A stretch of 37,350 bases of DNA from PNKC01 sp038323265 (GCA_038323265.1 JBBQGT010000011.1:1-37350), one strand, 5' to 3'; shown: positions 13,923 to 22,690, counted from the first letter of the stretch. The notes: generated from the sequence alone by a model not told the origin. Program-made: numbers and translations.

Positions 13923-15512
13923 ATGCCGCCAGTTTCCGAACCGATCAGCTACGACGAAGTGCCGTACCCCGGCGCTGCCCTGAGTGAGACGCACCCCTCG
14001 AACTTGGCGGTAATCGCCATGCTGTTTGGCTTGGAGCCGGCGCTGCCTTCGCGTTGCCGGGTGTTGGAGCTTGGCTGCTCGACAGGCGGGAACCTGCTGC
14101 CGATGGCCGAGATGCTGCCGCAGAGCGACTTCGTGGGGATCGACCTTTCGGGCGTACAGATTGGGATGGCACGCTCGCGGGCGCGCCAGTTGGGCCTGAA
14201 GAACGTGCGTTTCGAGGAGCTGAGCATCCTTGATGTAGGCGCGGACTTCGGGGAGTTCGACTACATCATCTGCTACGGGGTTTATTCGTGGGTACCGGCA
14301 AAGGTGCGCGAGAAGATTTTGCGCATCTGCTCGGACCACCTGGCGCCGAATGGGATTGCGGCGGTGAGTTACAACACCTACCCCGGCTGGCACCTTCGCG
14401 GGTTGGCGCGCGACATGTTCGTGTACCACGCGCAACGGTTGGGGACGACCGATGAGCGAATCGACAGTTCGCTGGCGCTGCTGCAGTTCGCCAAGGAAGC
14501 GACCGCCGGAATGGGCGAGAAATACCCGGAGTACAAGCTGTACAGCGAAGTGTTGGAGCGCGAGATGAAGCTGCTCAGCGGCCGGGCGCGACACTACTTC
14601 GTACATGAGCACCTGGAGGGCGTGAACGAACCCTGCTACTTGCACGAATTCGTTTCGCGGGCGGCCGCCCACGGGCTGAGCTTTCTCGGGGATGTGCGAC
14701 TCTCCACGATGAGCGGCGGCGTGCTGCCTCCAGAGGTGATCGAGCAGCTTTCCGCGATTGCTCACGATTTCACGGCGATGGAGCAGTACAAGGACTTCTT
14801 CACTAACCGGACCTTCCGAAACACCTTGCTTTGCCGGCAGGAGCAGAGAATCACGCGGGACTTGAGCGGCGAATCGATGTACCCACTGGCGTTCACCTCC
14901 GTCGCGAACCCCGTGCGGGACGACGATGCGGCCTACGATCCGAACGTGCCGAAGCTGCGCTCTCACCGTGGCGGGGCGGTGATCACGATGAATTCGACGT
15001 TGAGCTTCATCGCCCTGGGCTATCTGCTGGAGCAGGCGCCGCGCTGGATCCCGTTCGAGGCACTGCTGGCCGAAGTGCGATCACAGTTGGCCAACGCGGG
15101 CGAGCCTGCGGCCGAGGAAGCGATCGATGCGCGGCGGCTGGGGGACACGCTTTTGCGGTGCCTGAGCGCCGAGGTGGTGGACGCAACATTCGAGCCGCCG
15201 AGTATTGCAAGCGAGGTGCCGGAGAAGCCGCGCGCATCGGCGTACACCCGGCTAACGGCAATGGCGGACGAGACGGCCACGAGCCTGCGGCACGAAAGCT
15301 TCAGAGCAACGTCGATGGCGCTTTTTGTCCTACCGCACCTCGACGGGACGAACAGCCGGGCAGACCTTGTGGCGTTGGTCGCGACGGCGCTCGCCTCGGG
15401 CAAGGTGACTATTGAGGGGGCGGACTTACCGGTGGAAGAGCAGCCCGGAGCGTTTGTGGACGAGGCGCTCGAGGAGTTGCGGCAGGCAGGCGTGCTGATG
15501 GGGGCTGGCTAA
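13923..15512 (+). CDS. SAM-dependent methyltransferase with C-terminal regulatory domain
   Basis: A 529-residue protein. Residues about 40-150 are a class I methyltransferase: motif I VLELGCSTGGNLL, acidic motif DFVGIDLSGVQI, and FDYIICYGVYSWVP. The next segment (about 215-300) is the methyltransferase regulatory domain (MethyTransf_Reg type) with YFVHEHLEGVNEPCYLHEF and LSFLGDVRL. The remaining C-terminal ~200 residues resemble the family's all-helical tail. Such proteins have been linked to lysine or protein methylation in other bacteria, but the target here is unknown. The ATG at 13923 has only a weak Shine-Dalgarno site. GAGAAT lies seven bases upstream, which may indicate a leaderless start. 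Its stop overlaps the convergent cysteine desulfurase by four bases. Confidence 0.85.
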   Translation: MPPVSEPISYDEVPYPGAALSETHPSNLAVIAMLFGLEPALPSRCRVLELGCSTGGNLLPMAEMLPQSDFVGIDLSGVQIGMARSRARQLGLKNVRFEELSILDVGADFGEFDYIICYGVYSWVPAKVREKILRICSDHLAPNGIAAVSYNTYPGWHLRGLARDMFVYHAQRLGTTDERIDSSLALLQFAKEATAGMGEKYPEYKLYSEVLEREMKLLSGRARHYFVHEHLEGVNEPCYLHEFVSRAAAHGLSFLGDVRLSTMSGGVLPPEVIEQLSAIAHDFTAMEQYKDFFTNRTFRNTLLCRQEQRITRDLSGESMYPLAFTSVANPVRDDDAAYDPNVPKLRSHRGGAVITMNSTLSFIALGYLLEQAPRWIPFEALLAEVRSQLANAGEPAAEEAIDARRLGDTLLRCLSAEVVDATFEPPSIASEVPEKPRASAYTRLTAMADETATSLRHESFRATSMALFVLPHLDGTNSRADLVALVATALASGKVTIEGADLPVEEQPGAFVDEALEELRQAGVLMGAG

Positions 15513-16690
15513 GCGGAGACGCCCTGCTCCACGCGCTCCACCTCGGCGGACACTTCTTCGGGTAGGACGCTAAGCACCTGGTCGATTTCCTCGGCGGTGG
15601 TGGTTTCGCCGAGGGAGAAGCGGATGCTGGCGACGGCGCGGCGAATCGGCACGCCCATGGCCATGAGGACGTGGGAGGGCTCCCACGTAGAGTTCGAACA
15701 GGCGCTGCCGGAACTGACAGCGATGCCGCGAGCGTCCAGGCGGGCGACGAGCGAATCGCTTTCGATGCCATCGAAGGAGACGTTGAGGTTGTTGGGCAGG
15801 CAATCAGTCTGGCAGCCGTTGAGCTCGGCGCGGGGAACGTTGACCAGGATGCCTTCGCGCAGACGTTCGCGGAGGGCGCGGACGCCGGAGGAGCGCTCAA
15901 CCACATTTTCAGAGGCGAGGCCGATGGCGGCGGCCGTACCAACGATGCCGGCGACGTTCTCGGTGCCGGCGCGCTTCTGCATCTCCTGGCCGCCGCCGTG
16001 GAGCAGCGGCTGGAAGGGAGTTGCGCGGCGCAGATAGAGGACACCGGTGCCTTTTGGACCGCCAAACTTGTGGGAGGAGAGGCTGAGCGCGTCTACACCC
16101 AAGGCGGCGACGTCCAGGTTGAACCATTCGGGGGCCTGCACAGCGTCTGTGTGGAGGGCGATGCGATGGTCGCGGCCTGTGCTGTATTCGCGGATCACGC
16201 CGGCGATTCCGGCGATCGGCTGGACGGTGCCGACCTCGTTGTTGGCGAACATGACGCTTGCGAGGACGGTCTCGGGGCGCAGGGCATCGCGGAATTCGTC
16301 GAGCTGGACGCGCCCGCTGGAATCGCAGCCGATGGTGGTGACTTCGAAGCCGAGCTCTTCGAGGTGCTGCGCAACGTGCAGGCCCGCGTGATGTTCCACG
16401 GCGGTGGTGACAACGTGATTTCCGGCGCCCGCCCGGCGTAGGGCGTAGGCGATGCCGAGCATGGCGGAGTTAATGCTTTCCGTGCCGCCACTCGTAAAGA
16501 GCACCTCGGAGGGCCGGGCGTTCAGACACTCCGCGACCTGGGCGCGGGCGGCGTCCACGGCGTCTTGCGCTTCGCGGCCAACTGCGTAGAGGCCACTGGG
16601 GTTGCCAAAGCGTCCCTGGAGGTAGGGGAGCATCGCTTCTAGCGCCTCGGGCTTTAGCGGCGATGTTGCGGCGTGGTCCAGATAGATCAT
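15509..16690 (-). CDS. Cysteine desulfurase (NifS/IscS family)
   Basis: A 393-residue PLP enzyme that takes sulfur from cysteine for Fe-S clusters, thiolated tRNA and other sulfur cofactors. The N-terminal YLDHAATSP, FTSGGTESIN, AVEHHAG, the PLP Lys K208 in SSHKFGGPKG, RAGTEN, and the catalytic Cys C331 in SSGSACS are all present. The short active-site loop after the Cys is of the NifS/IscS group. No iscU, nifU or mnmA/thiI gene is adjacent, so the sulfur acceptor is not shown. In a genome with a selenoprotein such an enzyme could also supply selenium, which is inference. A TACGCT box eight bases upstream of the ATG suggests a leaderless mRNA; no Shine-Dalgarno site is seen. Confidence 0.92.
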   Translation of the reverse strand: MIYLDHAATSPLKPEALEAMLPYLQGRFGNPSGLYAVGREAQDAVDAARAQVAECLNARPSEVLFTSGGTESINSAMLGIAYALRRAGAGNHVVTTAVEHHAGLHVAQHLEELGFEVTTIGCDSSGRVQLDEFRDALRPETVLASVMFANNEVGTVQPIAGIAGVIREYSTGRDHRIALHTDAVQAPEWFNLDVAALGVDALSLSSHKFGGPKGTGVLYLRRATPFQPLLHGGGQEMQKRAGTENVAGIVGTAAAIGLASENVVERSSGVRALRERLREGILVNVPRAELNGCQTDCLPNNLNVSFDGIESDSLVARLDARGIAVSSGSACSNSTWEPSHVLMAMGVPIRRAVASIRFSLGETTTAEEIDQVLSVLPEEVSAEVERVEQGVSA

Positions 16691-16698
16691 CGGCGATC

Positions 16699-16704
16699 AG
16701 CGTA
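16699..16704 (-). promoter_or_regulatory. -10 box for leaderless cysteine desulfurase mRNA
   Basis: TACGCT on the minus strand lies eight bases before the ATG at 16690. It is the same hexamer and near-identical spacing as upstream of the BtuF-like and DUF503 genes. I see no convincing -35 here. Confidence 0.35.
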
Positions 16705-16772
16705 GCAAAGCGGCGGGCGGCGCGTGGAGGTGCCCGGGACGGCACACGTCTGCTCGCCTCGGCGCGCGCGTG

Positions 16773-16778
16773 TAGAAT
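16773..16778 (+). promoter_or_regulatory. -10 box upstream of acyl-CoA ligase
   Basis: TAGAAT (16773-16778) within TGTAGAATCG lies 33 bases before the ATG at 16812. The identical GTAGAATCG occurs upstream of the LLM oxidoreductase (24145-24150), and TAGAAT upstream of the MBL gene. The -35 region is weak. Confidence 0.35.
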
Positions 16779-16811
16779 CGAATCACCAACACGCACTTCA
16801 CGGGGGTAGTT

Positions 16812-18377
16812 ATGCTGCTGCGGGATGTCCTGAGCCACGCCGTCAAGATTTACGGCGACAAGGTTGCGACCAAAGACGGGGCGGTGAGTTACACGTACCA
16901 CCAGAGTTCGGAGCGGATTCATCGGCTGGCGGCCGGACTGCTGAGCCTCGGGCTACAGCCGGGCGACAACATCGCGATCTTGGCGAACAACTCGCACCGC
17001 TACTTTGAAACGTATTTTGTGACGGATATCGCAGGGATGCCGCTTTCGCCGTTAAACACGCGCCTGGCGGCGCACGAATTCGAGTTCATCCTGAACGACG
17101 GCGAAGTGAAGGCGCTGATCCTTGGGCCGGAGTTTGTGGACGCCTACAACGCTTTCAAGGCCGGCGTCCCGGATCTGAAGCATGTGATCACGCTTGGGAG
17201 CGCGGTGGATGGTGGGATTGACTACGAAGAGCTGATCGCGAACAACGCCCCACTGGACCATTCTGTGCGCGAGTGGTCCGAGGGGGACATGCTCAACCTC
17301 TGTTACACGGGCGGGACAACGGGCTTGCCGAAGGGCGTGATGCTGAGCCAGCGGGCAGTCGTTTCGAATGCTGAGCACGCGATCCTGAACATGGGCCTGA
17401 CGGAGGCCGACACCTGGCTGCACGTTGCGCCGATGTTCCACCTCGCGGACGCCTGGGCCTGTTACGCGGTGACGATGGTTGGCGCCACCCACGTCTTCAT
17501 CCCTGGATTCGCTCCTCAGGCCGCGCTTGAGGCGATCGAACAGAACAAGGTGACCAAAACGATCATGGTTCCGACGATGATCAACTTTCTCGTCAACTTC
17601 CCGGGCGTGAAGAACTACGACTGCAGCAGTCTCGATCTGCTCCTTTACGGCGCCTCGCCGATGCCGGTGGACCGTGTCAAGGCAGCGGTTGAAGTGTTTG
17701 GGCCAAAGCTCTGCCAGGCGTACGGGATGACCGAGACCGCGCCTCTGTTAACCGCCATGAAGCTCGAATGGACGCACTATGAGGGCACCGACGAGCAGGT
17801 TCGGCGCCTGGCCAGCTGCGGCCGCGAGATCCCGGGCGTCGAGGTTCGAGTGGTCGACCAGAAGACCGGCGCGGACATCAGGCCGGGCGAGTTCGGAGAG
17901 ATTATCGCGCGCGGGCCGAACGTGATGAATGGATACTGGAAGCGGCCGGAAGAGACCGCGGCCGCGCTGCGCGGCGGCTACATGCATACCGGCGATGTGG
18001 CCACGATCGACAAGGAGAACTTCATCTTCATTGTCGACCGGGCGAAGGACATGATCATCAGCGGCGGCGAAAATGTGTACTGCAGCGAAGTGGAGAACGC
18101 GATTTACGAGCATCCCTCGGTGCTCGAAGCGACGGTAATCGGCGTGCCAGATGCGCAGTGGGGCGAGGCCGTGCTGGCGATCGTCGTGCCGCGGGAGGGC
18201 GCGGAGCCGACGGAGGCGGAGATCATCGCGCACTGCCGGACGCTGATCGCGGGCTACAAGTGCCCGAAGTCCGTGGTCTTCCAGGATACGGCACTGCCAA
18301 AGAGCGGCGCAGGCAAGATCCTAAAAACAGAGCTTCGGAAGCCGTATTGGGAAGGCAAAGAGAAAAACGTGAACTGA
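16812..18377 (+). CDS. Acyl-CoA synthetase (AMP-forming, FadD-like)
   Basis: A 521-residue ANL-superfamily ligase that activates a carboxylic acid as acyl-AMP and then transfers it to CoA. The P-loop is CYTGGTTGLPKGVMLSQ (about residue 163 onward). The adenine and carboxylate site motifs are LLYGASPMP and QAYGMTETAP, the hinge region has HTGDVATIDKENFIFIVDRAKDMI, and the C-terminal domain holds ISGGENVYCSEVEN and the catalytic Lys in PKSGAGKIL. The length and motifs suit a medium/long-chain or aryl acid ligase; the exact substrate cannot be told. With the acyl-CoA dehydrogenase and CoA-transferase in this window it fits a fatty or organic acid degrading lifestyle. The start ATG follows a weak GGGGG. 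Confidence 0.9.
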   Translation: MLLRDVLSHAVKIYGDKVATKDGAVSYTYHQSSERIHRLAAGLLSLGLQPGDNIAILANNSHRYFETYFVTDIAGMPLSPLNTRLAAHEFEFILNDGEVKALILGPEFVDAYNAFKAGVPDLKHVITLGSAVDGGIDYEELIANNAPLDHSVREWSEGDMLNLCYTGGTTGLPKGVMLSQRAVVSNAEHAILNMGLTEADTWLHVAPMFHLADAWACYAVTMVGATHVFIPGFAPQAALEAIEQNKVTKTIMVPTMINFLVNFPGVKNYDCSSLDLLLYGASPMPVDRVKAAVEVFGPKLCQAYGMTETAPLLTAMKLEWTHYEGTDEQVRRLASCGREIPGVEVRVVDQKTGADIRPGEFGEIIARGPNVMNGYWKRPEETAAALRGGYMHTGDVATIDKENFIFIVDRAKDMIISGGENVYCSEVENAIYEHPSVLEATVIGVPDAQWGEAVLAIVVPREGAEPTEAEIIAHCRTLIAGYKCPKSVVFQDTALPKSGAGKILKTELRKPYWEGKEKNVN

Positions 18378-18581
18378 ACTGCGTTTCGCGGGTGGCCGCG
18401 TGGTCGCGGCGATCAGTCCCGTTTGGCCGTAGTCCGGCGTCGCCACACAACGGAGGCTGACATCGGATCTATCGAGGAGTTGGGCCGATGCGCAGTTCAA
18501 TTGGGCGAATGGGCCGAAGGGATCCGGGTTTCGCTGGCGGAGAGGCCACTGGTGGGTTCGATCCAGCGGTAGCAGACGGGC

Positions 18582-18899
18582 TTACGAGCGGTCGGCCGCT
18601 GCCCGTAGCGCGGCTTGGATGGCGCCGAGTTCGGCGACCGTGGCCGGGCGCCAGGCGCCGCCAATTCGTGCAAGAGCGTCTCGCCGCTCGTCCCACGGAC
18701 GCGAGGCGATGGCGGCCATAAAGCGTTCAAACTCGTTGGCCACGCGGGCCACTTCGCGGTCGGTTGCGTCGCGAATGAACGCTGTCGTAGCGGCGCGGGC
18801 GGTGCGGTGCTCGAGCTTGAAATCCTGGTGGAGATAACCATCGAGGAAACGGGCGAGCGCCGGGTAGGATCTGGCGGTTGGCAGGCCGCGAGCGGGCAT
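18582..18899 (-). CDS. CdiI-like immunity protein paired with RNase A-like toxin
   Basis: A 105-residue protein resembling the CdiI_2-type contact-dependent inhibition immunity family. The signature is YPALARFLDGYLHQDF (about 12-27), followed by a helix (REVARVANEFERFM) and a Trp-containing segment. The ATG at 18899 shares one base with the upstream toxin's stop (TGATG), and GGAGG lies seven bases upstream inside the toxin gene, so translation is probably coupled. There is no signal peptide, so it acts in the cytoplasm, presumably binding and blocking the toxin domain. The family call is by recognition of the N-terminal motif. The adjacent toxin strengthens it. The 204 bases after it (18378-18581) hold nothing I can support. 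Confidence 0.7.
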   Translation of the reverse strand: MPARGLPTARSYPALARFLDGYLHQDFKLEHRTARAATTAFIRDATDREVARVANEFERFMAAIASRPWDERRDALARIGGAWRPATVAELGAIQAALRAAADRS

Positions 18900-19495
18900 C
18901 AGCGGTCCTCCGGGTAGCTGGTGAGGACGAACCAATCGGCGCCAGATTTCGCGAGAACCACCACCGCGGACTTGACAGCTTTCACTTCGGTTTCGCCGCG
19001 CTTGAGACTGCGGCCGATGGTGCTGGGCATGGCCACGCGGAGCACGAGATTCTGTTTGGAAGCGCCTTTCTCCCAGGTAGAAATCTGCTGCTTGCCTTTC
19101 GTGAGGGCGGCGGCGACCGAGATTTCGGCGGCCGCGCGGTCTGTATACGTGGATGCAGCGGAGATATCGGGCTCGCGCTGTAGGCGCGTTCTGAGGTCGT
19201 CGTCACTCTTGGCGACGTGGCGGGAGAGCGTGTGCCCCCCGGCATCTTCGTCCGGCTGAAGGTCATGGCGGGCGGCGGTGGAAGCCGCCTGCGCCGTACG
19301 AGTGGCTGGAGGCCTGGCCGTTGCGGTGCGGCCTGGAGTGCCAGTCATAGCGGCGATCGCTGTGGCCTGTGCTGCGGCATCGGCTTTCGCGTTGCCCGGT
19401 CCGCTATCACGCCAATAGTTGGCGTAGAGATAGGCGCCGATGAGCAGCACAGCCAGGACGGCGATGGGCAGATAGGTCTTCAGGCGCGAGGTCAT
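18899..19495 (-). CDS. Membrane-anchored RNase A-like CDI-type toxin
   Basis: A 198-residue protein in three parts. Residues 7-26 are one hydrophobic helix with positive residues before it, so the chain probably has N-inside, C-outside topology. Residues about 30-82 are an Ala/Thr/Pro-rich, likely extended linker. Residues 86-198 match the bacterial RNase A-like domain known from CdiA C-terminal toxins: GGHT at 86-89, SRHVAK, an R-T-R-L helix, ASTYTDRAAAE, IGRSLKRG and a final VLTSYPE. Candidate active-site residues are H88, an Arg shortly after it, and T192/Y194 of the T-x-Y pair near the C-terminus. It is followed by an overlapping immunity-like gene. No CdiB, CdiA filament, T7SS motif or pre-toxin domain is present, so delivery, if any, is unknown. 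A self-acting stress toxin or a domesticated RNase are alternatives. Confidence 0.75.
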   Translation of the reverse strand: MTSRLKTYLPIAVLAVLLIGAYLYANYWRDSGPGNAKADAAAQATAIAAMTGTPGRTATARPPATRTAQAASTAARHDLQPDEDAGGHTLSRHVAKSDDDLRTRLQREPDISAASTYTDRAAAEISVAAALTKGKQQISTWEKGASKQNLVLRVAMPSTIGRSLKRGETEVKAVKSAVVVLAKSGADWFVLTSYPEDR

Positions 19496-19628
19496 CGGTG
19501 GGCGCTCAAATCCAGCACATGGTAACGCGCTCGCCGAGGGTGGACTGCCCGACTCGTTGCTGGCCGCGCGGGAGAGGTGCGCGGTACCCTAAGCGCCGCG
19601 GCGGCGTTCGCCCCGCCAGGAGTAAACC

Positions 19629-21890
19629 ATGTCCGGAAAGCTCTACCTCGGCAAAGTTTTTGACCCCGCGACGAAAGGGTTGGGCGAGCAGTTCGACCTC
19701 GATTCCGAGGACTTTACGACGCATGGGCTGATCGTGGGCATGACGGGATCGGGCAAGACGGGTTTCTCTTCGGTGATCATCGAAGAGTGTTTGCGGACGG
19801 GCGTACCGGTGATCGCGATTGACCCCAAAGGCGACCTGACGAACCTCGCGCTAGCGTTCGACAGGCTGGCGCCGGAACAGTTCCGGCCGTGGGTAGACAC
19901 GGTGGCCTCGGAACGCGATGGGAAGACGGCCGAGCAGGCGGCGAGCGAGGCGGCGGAATCATGGACAAAGGGGCTGGCGGATTGGGGGATCTCGCAGGCG
20001 GATGTGGCGAACTACGCGGCGGGCCACGACTGCCGGATCATCACGCCTGGCTCCTCCGCGGGCATCCCGCTCAACCTGATCGATTCGCTCGACCCGCCTT
20101 CGAAGGCGGTGCTCGATGACGACGAAGACCGGCGCGATCAGGTGGACGCCGTGGTCACGGCGCTGCTTGGCCTGCTGCACATCGACGTCGACCCGGTACG
20201 TTCGCGCGAGTACATGTTGATCTTCGCGCTTGTCGAAAATGCCTGGATGCAATCGCAATCGCTGACCCTTTCGACGCTGGTATCGCAGGTGATGACGCCG
20301 CCCATCGCGCAGATGGGCGCGTTGCCGCTGGACACCGTGTATCCGGCGAGCGACCGGCAGAAGCTTCAACTGGCGCTAAACGGCCTAATGGCCTCGCCAC
20401 CCTTCGCTGCGTGGCGGCAGGGCGTACCGGTGGACATTGACAGCTGGATCCGGGGCAAAGACGGCAAGCCGCGCCTGACGATCATCTACACGGCCCACCT
20501 GGAGGACGACCAGAGAATCTTCGTGACGGCGCTGATCCTGAACCGGATTAAGAGCTGGATGCGACGGCAGCCGGGAACGGGTGAACTGCGCTGCCTGGTC
20601 TACATGGACGAAATCTTCGGGTACTTCCCGCCGACGGCGAACCCGCCGACCAAGAAGCCGCTGTTGACGTTGCTGAAGCAGGCGCGGGCGTTTGGCGTGG
20701 GGGTGCTGCTTGCCACGCAGAACCCGGTGGACCTGGACTACAAGGGATTGGCGAACATGGGCTTTTGGGCCATTGGGCGGCTGCAGACGACCCAGGACCA
20801 GGCGCGGGTCCGAGATGGAATCGAAGCGGCGTTGGCGGATTCGGGCCTGGGTTTGAAGTTCAACGAGTTGATCGCCGGGGTGCAGAAGCGCGTCTTTCTA
20901 GTGCATGACATTCATCGCAAGGCGCCGGCGCTGGTGAATACACGCTGGGCGATGTCCTACCTGCGTGGGCCGATGACGAAGGACGAAGTGGCACAGCTGG
21001 CCGAGGCGTTCGATATGAAGGCGGATTTGCCGTTGGCTTCGCCGGAGCGAACGCCCCCGGCATCGGCCACAGCGGCGACGCCAGCGATGGCAATGAATCC
21101 CTCGGTACCAGGCATGCAATCGCGCTATTGGGGACGTTTCGGAGGGCAGGTAGCGAACCCGTACGTCTTCGTGAAGGCCGCGGTGCGGTACAAGGCTGGC
21201 GGAGTGACTTCGGAGGAGACGATCCAACAACTCGCATTCCCGCTGCCAGACGGGGTGACGGCGATGGAGGCGCTGGAGGCAGAGCCATTGAAAGCGGACG
21301 AATCGACGTTCGGCGATACTGCACCAGCGGGCGGCGTCCAATACGCTTCGCTTCCCCAGTTTCTTCAGAAAGACGCCAGGGCGCTCGAACGCGCGATCAA
21401 GGATCGGCTGGATGATCGGCTGGCATTGAACTTGTTGTACGACGATGCGACGAAGACTCTTTCGCGCCCTGGGGAAGAGGCCGGGGCATTCGCGCTACGC
21501 GTGCAAGCCGATTCAGGAGATTCCAAGAAGCGACTCACGCTACAGAACCGGCTGGACCAGAAGAAGCTCCAGCTCAGCTCGAAGGAGTCTGAAGTGAAGA
21601 GCCGAAAGTTCGAAAAGTGGACATCACTCTTCATGGCGATCCTTTCGAACCTTTCGATTTTAACGGGCAAGAAGCGGACGGTGACGGGGGCAGGCGGGGT
21701 GCTAACCAAGAATCGCATGGAGAACACGTCGCAGGCACGGGCGGACCAGTTAGAGACGGAGATCAAGGCGATTGAATCGCAGCTCGAAACCCTGGGAACG
21801 GTCGATCCGACGCGTTTCGAAGAGCGATTGATAAAGCCTGCAAAGACGGATGTGGCGCTTATCCGATACGACTTGTTGTGGGTGTATTAG
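19629..21890 (+). CDS. HerA/DUF87-like ATPase
   Basis: A 753-residue P-loop ATPase of the HerA/FtsK superfamily. Walker A is GMTGSGKT (37-44), with IDPKGDLTNLA just after (about 64), as in HerA-like DNA translocases. Walker B is LVYMDE (D327-E328), and a sensor-like LLATQNPVDLDYKGLAN and a WAIGRLQTTQDQARV segment follow. The C-terminal third is a helical region with a coiled coil (about 640-740) rich in Lys/Glu. A NurA nuclease is not adjacent, so a role in end resection cannot be claimed. The start ATG has AGGAG seven bases upstream. It is divergent from the RNase toxin gene; the pairing may be chance. Confidence 0.85.
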   Translation: MSGKLYLGKVFDPATKGLGEQFDLDSEDFTTHGLIVGMTGSGKTGFSSVIIEECLRTGVPVIAIDPKGDLTNLALAFDRLAPEQFRPWVDTVASERDGKTAEQAASEAAESWTKGLADWGISQADVANYAAGHDCRIITPGSSAGIPLNLIDSLDPPSKAVLDDDEDRRDQVDAVVTALLGLLHIDVDPVRSREYMLIFALVENAWMQSQSLTLSTLVSQVMTPPIAQMGALPLDTVYPASDRQKLQLALNGLMASPPFAAWRQGVPVDIDSWIRGKDGKPRLTIIYTAHLEDDQRIFVTALILNRIKSWMRRQPGTGELRCLVYMDEIFGYFPPTANPPTKKPLLTLLKQARAFGVGVLLATQNPVDLDYKGLANMGFWAIGRLQTTQDQARVRDGIEAALADSGLGLKFNELIAGVQKRVFLVHDIHRKAPALVNTRWAMSYLRGPMTKDEVAQLAEAFDMKADLPLASPERTPPASATAATPAMAMNPSVPGMQSRYWGRFGGQVANPYVFVKAAVRYKAGGVTSEETIQQLAFPLPDGVTAMEALEAEPLKADESTFGDTAPAGGVQYASLPQFLQKDARALERAIKDRLDDRLALNLLYDDATKTLSRPGEEAGAFALRVQADSGDSKKRLTLQNRLDQKKLQLSSKESEVKSRKFEKWTSLFMAILSNLSILTGKKRTVTGAGGVLTKNRMENTSQARADQLETEIKAIESQLETLGTVDPTRFEERLIKPAKTDVALIRYDLLWVY

Positions 21891-22017
21891 GTCGGTAGGC
21901 GAGTGGAGCGGGTTGGAACAGGCTGTCTTCGGCTCTGTACGGTGGTGAACTGAGCGACTACCATCGCCGCATCGCCGCCGAACAGCAGATCTGGGGCGAC
22001 GAGAAAGAGGAACAGAC

Positions 22018-22422
22018 GTGGCAGGAATCGAAGAGATTGAGGGCATTGGACCGGCGTTCGGTGCGAAGCTCGTTGCGGCCGACGTGAAGACAGTCGAAGC
22101 GCTCCTTAAAACCGGCGGTTCGGCGGCTGGCCGCAAAGCCTTGGCCGAAAAATCTGGCATTGATGCGGGGAAACTGCTCGAATGGGTCAACCGCGCCGAT
22201 CTGATGCGTATCAAGGGCGTCGGCTCGGAGTTCTCTGACCTGCTCGAAGCCGCCGGCGTTGACACGGTGAAGGAACTCGCCACTCGCAAGCCCGAGAACC
22301 TGTTTGCGAAGATGGAAGAGCTGAACACAGCCAAGAAGATCGTCCGCCGTACACCAAGTGCCTCGGAGGTCGAGAAGTGGGTCGCTGAAGCGAAGACCCT
22401 TCCGCAGGCCGTTACCCATTAG
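22018..22422 (+). CDS. DUF4332 helix-hairpin-helix protein
   Basis: A 134-residue small protein with two helix-hairpin-helix-like units: IEEIEGIGPAFGAKL (about 4-18) and LMRIKGVGSEFSDLLEAAGV (about 62-81). This matches DUF4332. Such domains resemble DNA-binding HhH folds, but the family's role is unknown. The GTG at 22018 has AGAGGA upstream. Its stop codon overlaps the GTG of a following small ORF (TAGTG), which would allow re-initiation. Confidence 0.8.
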   Translation: MAGIEEIEGIGPAFGAKLVAADVKTVEALLKTGGSAAGRKALAEKSGIDAGKLLEWVNRADLMRIKGVGSEFSDLLEAAGVDTVKELATRKPENLFAKMEELNTAKKIVRRTPSASEVEKWVAEAKTLPQAVTH

Positions 22423-22610
22423 TGGCAATCGAGGATTAGCTGATCGCGCTCCTCGGGGAGAAGTTTGGGCTCGATGAGTCGAAAGCCTCCAAGGTGGTGG
22501 ATACGATCATGAACTTCATCAAGGAGAATCCCGAGAAGCTGACGTCGTTCCTGGGAGAGGACCCGATGCAGACGGTCACAGAGTCGATCGGCAAGCTTTT
22601 CGGGCGGTAA
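22422..22610 (+). pseudogene. Small helical protein ORF with in-frame amber at codon 6
   Basis: Starting at a GTG that shares one base with the DUF4332 stop, the frame reads V-A-I-E-D, then TAG (22437-22439), then continues as LIALLGEKFGLDESKAS and on to KLFGR and TAA (22608-22610), 56 codons after the amber. The downstream part is clearly protein-like: an amphipathic helical small protein resembling uncharacterised stress or phasin-like families. A TTG-to-TAG change at codon 6 would explain the break. Alternatively translation may start at CTG 22440, with GAGGA (22431-22435) four bases upstream. I do not recognise the family with certainty. Confidence 0.5.
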
Positions 22611-22634
22611 TCGCTCTCAGTCAAGGACAAAAGA

Positions 22635-22664
22635 CGAGGGTCAGGCATTGTTGCCTGACCCTCG
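22635..22664. terminator. Strong bidirectional terminator
   Basis: A perfect 13-bp inverted repeat, CGAGGGTCAGGCA (22635-22647) and TGCCTGACCCTCG (22652-22664), with a TTGT loop lies between the plus-strand small ORF and the minus-strand LysM gene. On the minus strand it is followed by TCTTTTGTCC, a U-rich tail. Confidence 0.75.
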
Positions 22665-22690
22665 GTCCGTTCCCTGGGATGCGATTGGTG

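Noticed and set aside
13866..14966. 366-residue open frame on the minus strand
   Set aside because: It is antisense to the methyltransferase, whose domain motifs are clear.
18548..18562. GGTTCGATCC resembling a tRNA T-loop
   Set aside because: The T-arm stem does not pair properly and no matching 5' acceptor sequence or anticodon arm is found upstream on the same strand.
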